The notes under the pieces: model-generated
Told to the model about the DNA's origin: nothing
What the model saw: only the letters and a program-made list of their open reading frames with translations
Database searches by the model: none
Position numbers and translations under genes: made by a program
NCBI RefSeq assembly: GCF_001640805.2
Contig: NC_066850.1
Location: 7,849,927-7,913,926, forward strand
Reading direction: 5' to 3'
DNA length: 64,000 bases
Origin: Lates calcarifer
Taxonomy: Eukaryota > Chordata > Actinopteri > Centropomidae
Part shown: positions 57,843 through 64,000 of the stretch, piece by piece
Numbering within the stretch: position 1 is the first letter of the stretch
How the letters are laid out: every line of letters begins with the position of its first letter

Positions 57843-58024
57843 ATCAGCCTACCCTCCCTCATTCGATTTTACTCTCTCCCTTACGCACACGTTTGTCTTT
57901 TCCTGTTTTCTTTGCATGCAACTCACTTATTCTCTTTTTATTTTTTCCCTCCCTCTCCCTCTTCCTATCTCTCTCTCTCCCCCCTTGATTTCATCCTCCC
58001 AACACCGAGGTTGTGGCCTGCCCG
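57843..58024 (+). other. Polypyrimidine tract with possible 15-nt microexon
   Basis: A 150-bp pyrimidine-rich region (TTTTTCCCTCCCTCTCC, TCTCTCTCTCCCCCC) leads to ACACCGAG. Then come the 15 bases GTTGTGGCCTGCCCG (58010-58024) and the donor GTAAGG. Neuronal microexons characteristically have long pyrimidine tracts and lengths divisible by three. This is a pattern match only. Chance is the likelier explanation. Confidence 0.15.
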
Positions 58025-58578
58025 GTAAGGGTCCATTTTAAAATATTTCGAAGGTTATACCAGACATCTGCTGCTGCCCCCCCCCCAAGTAAGGCTTTGT
58101 TTGATTGCCTCCCTGTGAAATTAATAAGAGTAGCCATTAACAATCTGGTATAAATAGGAAGTCAGTGGATGTGTAGCTGTGAAGGGATGTGTGATGCAGC
58201 TGAACCTTGACCATGCAGTGCGGCGTTGGAGCTATGAGTGGGGAGTTCGTGACCTTGTGAAGTCACTTCAGGGCCACATACGAGTGTAATGTGGTCTTGT
58301 GACCAGAGAGAAACTGCAATGTCATCCCTGGCTGGGGAGCGACTCAATGTGATGTCTGTGCAGGCATTTATTATAATATGTGTAACTGTGTGTAAACATC
58401 TGGATTTCCCCCTAAGAAATCAATATTTATACTCTTATGTACTTCAGTGTATGTGCACATTTGTGTGTTAGCATGCATGTGCATTTCTACAATTACTATG
58501 AGCAGGCAGACATACAGCTTAAGAGAGAAAGTCATGAAGTAGAGGGGGAGGGAGAAGACAACACTCCTGAGCACTCCT
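58025..58578. other. Non-coding stretch, no gene recognised
   Basis: A C10 run (58077-58086) and unassigned sequence, with a TG-rich patch near 58445-58480. Confidence 0.6.
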
Positions 58579-58590
58579 GCCCCCTGGTGG
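58579..58590 (-). promoter_or_regulatory. CTCF core motif, minus orientation
   Basis: GCCCCCTGGTGG is the exact reverse complement of the CTCF core CCASYAGRKGGC (read on the minus strand as CCACCAGGGGGC, followed by AGG). CTCF is the zinc-finger insulator protein that anchors chromatin loops with cohesin. The match is complete and has favourable flanks (TGCC...GGCAG). Confidence 0.6.
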
Positions 58591-59229
58591 CAGTTCGCAG
58601 TAGCACCTCTGACTGTGTGATGGAAGCTTTGACTGGAGTTACAGTAGCAGAGAGACTGCTGTGTGTATAGTCTGGGGGTTTCTGCTTATTGCACCACCTC
58701 TGCCTCCTGAAGGGTGGCTTTGATCTTTGCATACATTTAAATTCCAAAGAGGCAAAAAAATACCAAGGGACGGTAAAGCTCATTCATTCATAAATGCAGC
58801 AAGTGGGATTTCAATCTTGAATTACAGACAGAGTAGACATCATTTCATAATACTCTTCGAGCGAATTGTGTTTCATTTACTAGATATTTCAAACGCTTGA
58901 TGTCAGACTTTGAATACTGCCTTCACAGTGATCACAGCAATTTATTTGCCACTAGCAGTGACAATTTAGTCCAAATTTGAACGATGCAGACACACTAGTC
59001 CTATGAGAAGCATGTTAGACATATCGGTTTGTTTCATCTTGCCCAAACCACTGCACTTTTTGAAATAGAAGCGTAGAAAATTTAGTGCAAGAAAACTGAG
59101 GATCCTTGAAAACTAAAACGAAGTAGAGAAGACAGAGGGAGAATTATCACAGTGTTAGATGTCAAAGCAAAGTAAGATGTTTTATCTGGGTATCTGAGTG
59201 AACACTTTAACTGTAGTTGACACTTTTCG
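58591..59229. other. Non-coding spacer between CTCF motifs
   Basis: Unassigned sequence with no repeat or exon pattern that I would call. Confidence 0.6.
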
Positions 59230-59241
59230 CCAGCAGATGGC
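59230..59241 (+). promoter_or_regulatory. CTCF core motif, plus orientation
   Basis: CCAGCAGATGGC fits CCASYAGRKGGC at all 12 positions. It points right, while the site at 58579 points left. The 3' flank (ATCAGC) is less typical than for the other site. Confidence 0.5.
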
Positions 59242-59979
59242 ATCAGCAGTTAGTGCAGCGTGTGCTATGGCACAATGCAACCACCCCAATGTTGCCTGTC
59301 CCCTAGATCAGCGCTTGTGGTGAGGAATCAACAATTTGGTTAGAGCAAATATCAAATTCTCTCATTCTGACCAGACAACCTAGGCTCCCAATTTCAGGAA
59401 ATCATTATAAATGCACCACTTAGTATGCACATCTCACTATCTAACAGTCTGCATGATACTTTAATTCCTTCAACTGCTAACCCTCCCACACACTTACACA
59501 CACATGAATCTCTGTCAAAGTGTCTTCGACATAGTGGCACCAGTTGCTTGTGTGTGTGTATGAAAGAAAGAGAGAGAAAGGGAGAGATCATTAATACACA
59601 TGCTAAGGAGCATGGTAAAACTTGTCTGGGGAATCAATAGAAACATCAAGAAGGAGGAAGAGGAAGATTAGATATTGACTGAGGTAATGGGGTGAGGTGA
59701 GAAAAAAAATTACATTTAACTAACTGTTGTTTTCATCTTGGAGTACTCATATGGCCGGTCTAAATGGACGAACATTCATGCTCTGAACTGTCAGTGTACA
59801 GACAGTATCATCATCAGAATAAAATGTGTAAGAAATAGTGGAATAGTGCCCCTTCTTAGACAGTTATTTAAGACAGAAAAGTAGAACCATCTTTTCATTT
59901 AGATGGACTTGTAGAACTTTTGTTTGTTAGATATTGCCACCATTTGATCAAGACCAATGTGACCACACTTCTTCCCTAG
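59242..59979. other. Non-coding stretch, no gene recognised
   Basis: AT-rich unassigned sequence with short GA repeats near 59567-59586. No supported exon. Confidence 0.6.
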
Positions 59980-60530
59980 GTTGGGTAGAAGAGCCTGATG
60001 ACCCTGAGCCAGCAGAAAGCCACACCAGAACAGCAGACTCAACAGCTTACTATCTAATCACAGATGTGCTAAAAACCTACCAAAAATCACATTTTGTCTT
60101 CATAACCTCACAGCTTTTAGGCCACTCCTGACACCAATGATTCCAAAACAAAGTCAAAAGCACACACACACAACATATCATCTAGTCATCTTGTTGACAG
60201 CCATCACCATCATCGTCACTGTCACCAGCACAATACTCAAACTCTTCCATCAGCCAGAACTCGGCATTTGAGATAAGACAAAGCAGTAACAGTAAAAGAA
60301 AAGCCATCAAAGAAGAAAAAGCTATTCACTTCATCATGGAAGTATGATTTACATGATGAGCAAGATGATACAACTATGTATCACACAATATTCCAATTCT
60401 TAGCACATACAGACAAGATCATGTGAGCTCATAATATCAAAGACACTCCAACCATGAGAAGGGCACATCCTGCTGGATTCTGTATCTGTTATTTGGTTCC
60501 TTACTGCAATAAATGCAACTAAAACTCAAC
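59980..60530 (+). CDS. Candidate terminal exon with 3' UTR, unknown gene
   Basis: A pyrimidine-tract acceptor (ACTTCTTCCCTAG, AG at 59978-59979) is followed by a frame that stays open for 49 codons and starts WVEEPDDPEPAESHTRTADS. It ends at TGA 60129-60131. The exon would begin with the last two bases of a codon. The first 20 residues are acidic, proline-rich and coding-like. The rest is less so. About 375 bp downstream lies AATAAA (60508-60513), a canonical polyadenylation signal, so the interval has the shape of a last exon. I recognise no domain and found no convincing preceding exon on the plus strand. Chance assembly of these signals is quite possible. Confidence 0.2.
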
Positions 60531-61010
60531 CTGTTTTGATCCTAATGTCTTAAATTAGGTTTCAGTAAGATTATGTAGGCAGTGTTCTGTGATAGGAATT
60601 ATGGAAAGTCAAAAAGCCATGGTATTACCAAAAATATGTAAGGATACCAGTAACATTGATAAACTCCTATGACATCAATTTACTGAGCTGGTGTACCTCT
60701 GTGGTGCTGTATCTTGGAAGTTGACAGCCAGCACAGGTATTATTGCAATATTGTGATAAATGCTATCTTTTACTTTCCACACATCAAAACTACAGCAATG
60801 ATAACAACACATACTGCACAGTATAGCTCTATTTAACTTCATGCAGTGAAACTGGCATTGACTGACCAGGTCACAAGAACTTCAGCCTCAGTCACAAACT
60901 ACAACCTCAAAACTCACTCTAAAGTTTCAACAACTCTTTTCTGTTGATCTCAACAAAACAGTATACACAGTATAAACAGTATAAGCATGTAGCTATTCAT
61001 CATTTACTCA
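60531..61010. other. Non-coding stretch, no gene recognised
   Basis: Unassigned AT-rich sequence that would be intron 1 if the minus-strand exon to the right is real. Confidence 0.5.
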
Positions 61011-61011
61011 C

Positions 61012-61151
61012 CTGAAATGTCTACATCTTGGCTGGACAGGTCCTCCATGAGCAGTCTGCAGGGTGGCACAGACCTCTTAAGGGTGCAGTTATTGCGCAGA
61101 ATCCATCCAAGCGTTTGCTATGTACAAGCCAGATATGACACGTGCCTCCGC
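61012..61151 (-). CDS. Candidate 5' exon with start codon, unknown gene
   Basis: On the minus strand an ATG at 61048-61046 opens the frame MEDLSSQDVDIS, which runs straight into a consensus donor, TTTCAG then GTGAGT (61011-61006), with one base left over (phase 1). The same frame is open for 23 codons upstream of the ATG, back to a TAG at 61120-61118, so initiation at an upstream exon is also conceivable. An acceptor-like TTGTTTATTTTAG (AG at 61153-61152) would give a 140-nt exon. Alternatively transcription starts in the promoter-like sequence to the right. The +4 base after ATG is G but -3 is C, so the start context is only fair. I do not recognise the peptide. Confidence 0.3.
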
Positions 61152-61299
61152 CTAAAATAAACAAGTAAATAAAACAATGCAGTGTAAGTTACATAACATT
61201 GAGGCTGGCCTGGCACACTGCTAAAGTGTGACACTTGTTCTTGGAAATTTAAGTTCATTTAAGTTCATTCACAAGAAGCTTAACCACCCTACCTATGTA

Positions 61300-61700
61300 C
61301 ATCATGTAATTAGCACCTGCTAGCTTGCAGCTAGCTGGCGGCTAGCAGTAATTTCTAGCTAACACTGAGTTTTTGTTTTGTTTTGCGCTCACAGCTCACT
61401 TTAAAATTACGTTGTAAGCTAACGCTAGCTTGGCTAAAAGTCGAACCACAATTTGGTAGTTATGTTGACTAATCAAGTTAGCTATTACATAGCATAGCAT
61501 TTCAACACAATGTGGCGTCCATTATTGTAACGCTAAGCAAGTTGACGTTGCTAAACTAATGCTTTATGACCATGAAACTGATACACATATTATGTCAATC
61601 ATATGTTGTTACCGTCATTAGCATTATTCGTAGTGGTGTCGTGACTGTCGTTATCTATGAGGCTACTCACTCTGTCCTCGCACACCGTGGCTAAATTAAA
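61300..61700 (-). promoter_or_regulatory. Promoter-like region upstream of minus-strand exon
   Basis: It contains clustered GCTAGC and AGCTAG words (61318-61365, 61421-61432), the style of sequence often seen near fish gene starts, plus scattered CpGs (GTTTTGCGCTC, TGTGGCGTCC, GACTGTCG). There is no clear TATA box. It lies 150-550 bp upstream of the candidate minus-strand 5' exon, which is the main reason for the call. Confidence 0.25.
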
Positions 61701-63499
61701 GGGTCACTTCATGCATATGCACACAGGTGACAGATTAAAAGAAAGGCCTGAAGTAATGGTTGGACAAATTGTACAAATGCAGTTGTTTTCAAACAGGTGC
61801 ACTGCATTACACAATTAAGCAATTAAAGTTCAAACCGTTCTGTATAAAGATGATTACATTTGAATAAAATGTTGCATTTTACTCATACAGTATAAGCTAT
61901 GCTGTAATGTTGAAAAATTAATAAACTATATGATTATGTGATTTTCTTCTCCAAATAATATAAAGTTTGTGTCCATGAGGATCGATATAGGTAGTTATTA
62001 TTGGCATAGTTATCAGTGCTATGCTTATTGTTATAGCCTACACACCCTGGTATTTCTTGAATTCTTATCAAAACCACCCAAACTATAAAACTGGCCAAGA
62101 TGGATGTATGTATGTGAGAATGTCCTTGTTATGGTCTGGTCCCCTGTGCAAGCTCAAGATGAGAGAGGCAAAAATGTCCAAAGAACAAGGTCATAATTAT
62201 GTGATTTCATCAGCAGAAATGTAGAGGGCCTTGAGACACTACAGCATCTCCAAGGCCTGGCTCCACACGTTCTCTACACAGGCTCTGTCCACACCAGCAC
62301 ATCCTTATTGCAAAGAAGTGGCTGAGCCCTGTTTTAGTCATTAATAAGGGACACATTCATGAAAACCACCAAATAGAAAAGACATTTATCAGAACATTTG
62401 TTCTTTCAATAATCAATCTATTGACTGTCCATTTGAGAAAGTTACAATGGCTGCTGGCAGGATTAGGGGGAGCTCTGGCTCATGTAAACCCCACCATGGT
62501 CAGGTGCAGATAATGATGAGGTCATCTTGGTACAAGAGGGCTTTGCAGGGATTTGAATGCCACACCAGCACATTTGGAGAAAGTGTGAGTGGCAGAGAAG
62601 AAGTGAAAAGAAAGCCTGCTCAGTAGATAAGCTACTCTCTTAAAGTCCACAGCGTTAAGGCAGTTGGATGGTTGCACAAATCCAGTCACATTTTACATGT
62701 GGGCATCCAAAAAGGCAAAGAGTTTAAATGTTCAGAGGGTGTGAATCCTGACTTTAGGTTTTCTTACCAGAACTTACAGTTTATTGGATGATTCTGGTGG
62801 AGGGCACTATGCCCATGGGGAGGACAGAAAGGTTGCTTTTAAACCAGCAGAAATGGGCAGATGGAAAAATTACACTCCTTCAGTATGTAACATTTCTGCC
62901 ACTTTCAATATTTTGTCAAAGGTTAAGTGACTGGGTGTGCACTGACAACGGGGAGCAATGTCATAATGCTGTTCTGTTTAGCCTGATTAATCCAATACAA
63001 CAACTCTAGGTCTAAACACTCTGTGGTTTAAAGACACAGGTAATCAGTCAGAGAAATCCCCCTCCATCAGTTATCTGCTCTTCTTGGTAGCCAAAGAAAC
63101 TGATTAGTTGCCCTTTTCATTGCTCTCTCTTCCTTATAGCTAGAGGAATATTTGAGGTGGAATAACACCCACTTTCTCCATGAAAATAAAATTCAACTAA
63201 AACCACACAGGTGTGACTTTTCCATGCTTTACTTGGCTTTACCAGTAAGGACCAGATATGATCACTTGGAGAAATGTTTGATGACAAACTACGGTAACAA
63301 CAATTCGACATTGGTGTATTTTTGTAGCCTTAGCTGTTTTGTGATGTTGTGAACTAGGTTTAGTTTGGCAGTAACTGCTGTACTGTGAATTTGGGCTGCA
63401 ACAGAAGCCTGAGTAATTCTCTGGGCAAATAATAATCAAAATATAAACATTGAACAGTCACACACACACACACACCCTGCTGTTTGTGGGCGTTAGAAT
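61701..63499. other. Non-coding stretch, no gene recognised
   Basis: Unassigned sequence. A plus-strand frame (about 62.79-63.01 kb) includes CTDNGEQC, superficially like the integrase TDNG motif, but nothing around it resembles an integrase. A short CA repeat lies at 63459-63475. Confidence 0.55.
63459..63475. repeat. (CA)8 microsatellite
   Basis: A short perfect CA run. Confidence 0.95.
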
Positions 63500-63567
63500 T
63501 ACTTGTTTTGGGAAATCAACTTAGCTACGATTGGCAGTTTGCCGTTGCAGTCCACTATCATCTCGCG

Positions 63568-63642
63568 ATGCTGCTGCTGCTGCTGCCAGTGTTTCCTTTC
63601 TTCTTCTGTGTTTTTTACCCCCCTCCCTCTTCCTTTCTTTAA
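63568..63642 (+). CDS. Very short hydrophobic frame, probably not a gene
   Basis: ATG followed by five CTG codons gives MLLLLLPVFPFFFCVFYPPP, then four residues and TAA. It resembles a signal peptide or a short upstream frame and arises from a CTG repeat joined to a polypyrimidine tract. The base at -3 is G, a fair initiation context. I list it because it starts inside the promoter-like region. It may be a uORF or meaningless. Confidence 0.12.
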   Translation: MLLLLLPVFPFFFCVFYPPPSSFL

Positions 63643-63772
63643 GGCCACAGCGTGAATGCACCATCACCACTCATGTGCCAGTGTGCGTGCCTTCAGCCGG
63701 GTGTCACGAGGGCTGGAGCGTGTGCACGTGAGAGCACGTGCCTGTACGTGTATGTGTATGTGCGCGCGGTTT

Positions 63773-63782
63773 GGGGGGGGGG
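63773..63782. repeat. G10 homopolymer
   Basis: A run of ten G bases after GCGCGCGGTTT. Confidence 0.97.
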
Positions 63783-63840
63783 TAAAGGGAAAATGGGGGG
63801 ATGGAGAGGTGCACGCGCCGCCGCATGTCACTTGATCTCG

Positions 63841-64000
63841 AACATCAGAGCAGATAGATGAAGCTAAAGCGATTAAATGGGAGGAGGACTTTGCGTCATT
63901 GGAAAGGTGGCTGGCCTGGATATGTGAATGGATTAAGGAGAGAACTACATGAATGAGTGCATGAATGAAAGAACAATGAATGAACACTATTCTTACTTCT
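63841..64000. other. Window end, nothing recognised
   Basis: Unassigned sequence with repeated GAATGA/ATGAATG words near 63950-63985. Confidence 0.6.

Larger units (their letters stand above)
63500..63840. promoter_or_regulatory. CpG-richer promoter-like region at right end
   Basis: An inverted CCAAT box (ATTGG 63530-63534) is followed 26 bp later by TCTCGCGA (63561-63568). That is most of the TCTCGCGAGA element found in TATA-less vertebrate promoters. Downstream come a (CTG)5 run and continuing CpGs (CAGCCGGGTGTCACGAGGG, GCGCGCGG). On the plus strand an ATG at 63568 opens a 24-codon leucine/phenylalanine-rich frame ending at TAA 63640-63642. The same place reads as a very strong acceptor (CCTCTTCCTTTCTTTAAG). 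I call a promoter-like region without choosing a direction or a coding exon. Confidence 0.35.

Noticed and set aside
62780..63010. CTDNGEQC resembling the integrase TDNG motif
   Set aside because: No other catalytic residue, zinc finger or neighbouring pol-like frame is present. The four-residue match is coincidental.

Overview
The window reads as vertebrate nuclear DNA, most likely from a teleost and probably a percomorph fish. It is about 60% A+T by eye, is full of long (TG)n/(CA)n microsatellites, and has no long conserved open reading frame on either strand. It also carries degenerate copies of dispersed repeats that I recognise from spiny-rayed fish: the 'TTTATATAGCGCCAATTCACAAC' type element at 1.7 kb (quoted here in part), the 'CACTTTGGATAAAAGCG' tail at 38.6 kb, and two or three copies of a 'GGCAATCCA..ATAGTTGAGATATTTCA' family at 10.6, 17.6 and 46.8 kb. 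These identifications come from memory of teleost genomes and not from a search. I see no bacterial operon, phage, plasmid, CRISPR array, tRNA or rRNA gene.

Layout. From 1 to 9 kb the sequence is mostly AT-rich and unassigned, with one SINE-like fragment, a possible LINE remnant and simple repeats. Between 9 and 17.3 kb there is a denser, less repetitive zone. It holds a candidate 57-nt minus-strand exon (9.14-9.19 kb), several stretches that look like conserved noncoding elements, a near-ideal RE1/NRSE motif for the REST silencer (14.02 kb) and a compact cluster of PBX-MEIS, orphan nuclear receptor and E-box sites (17.1-17.2 kb). From 17.3 to 25.7 kb I see little beyond simple sequence and one repeat copy. 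From 25.7 to 36 kb there is a second group of enhancer-like islands, including a homeodomain-site cluster at 33.25 kb and a G+C-richer stretch with a perfect CRE at 35.75 kb. From 36 to 57.8 kb the window is again AT-rich filler with repeats and strand-asymmetric purine blocks.

The last 6 kb looks different. Two good CTCF core motifs lie 650 bp apart in divergent orientation (58.58 and 59.23 kb). They are followed by a possible plus-strand terminal exon with AATAAA (60.0-60.5 kb), a possible minus-strand 5' exon with a short start-codon reading frame and a consensus donor (61.01-61.15 kb), and a CpG-richer promoter-like stretch with an inverted CCAAT box and TCTCGCGA (63.5-63.8 kb). The most economical reading is a large intron or gene desert with regulatory islands, bordered on the right by a domain boundary and gene starts. 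The RE1 motif hints that a neuronally restricted gene is being regulated.

Every exon, enhancer and promoter call here is a prediction from motifs alone. The simple repeats are certain, the recognised fish repeats are fairly likely, and the exon calls are tentative. I did not find a convincing novel coding system.
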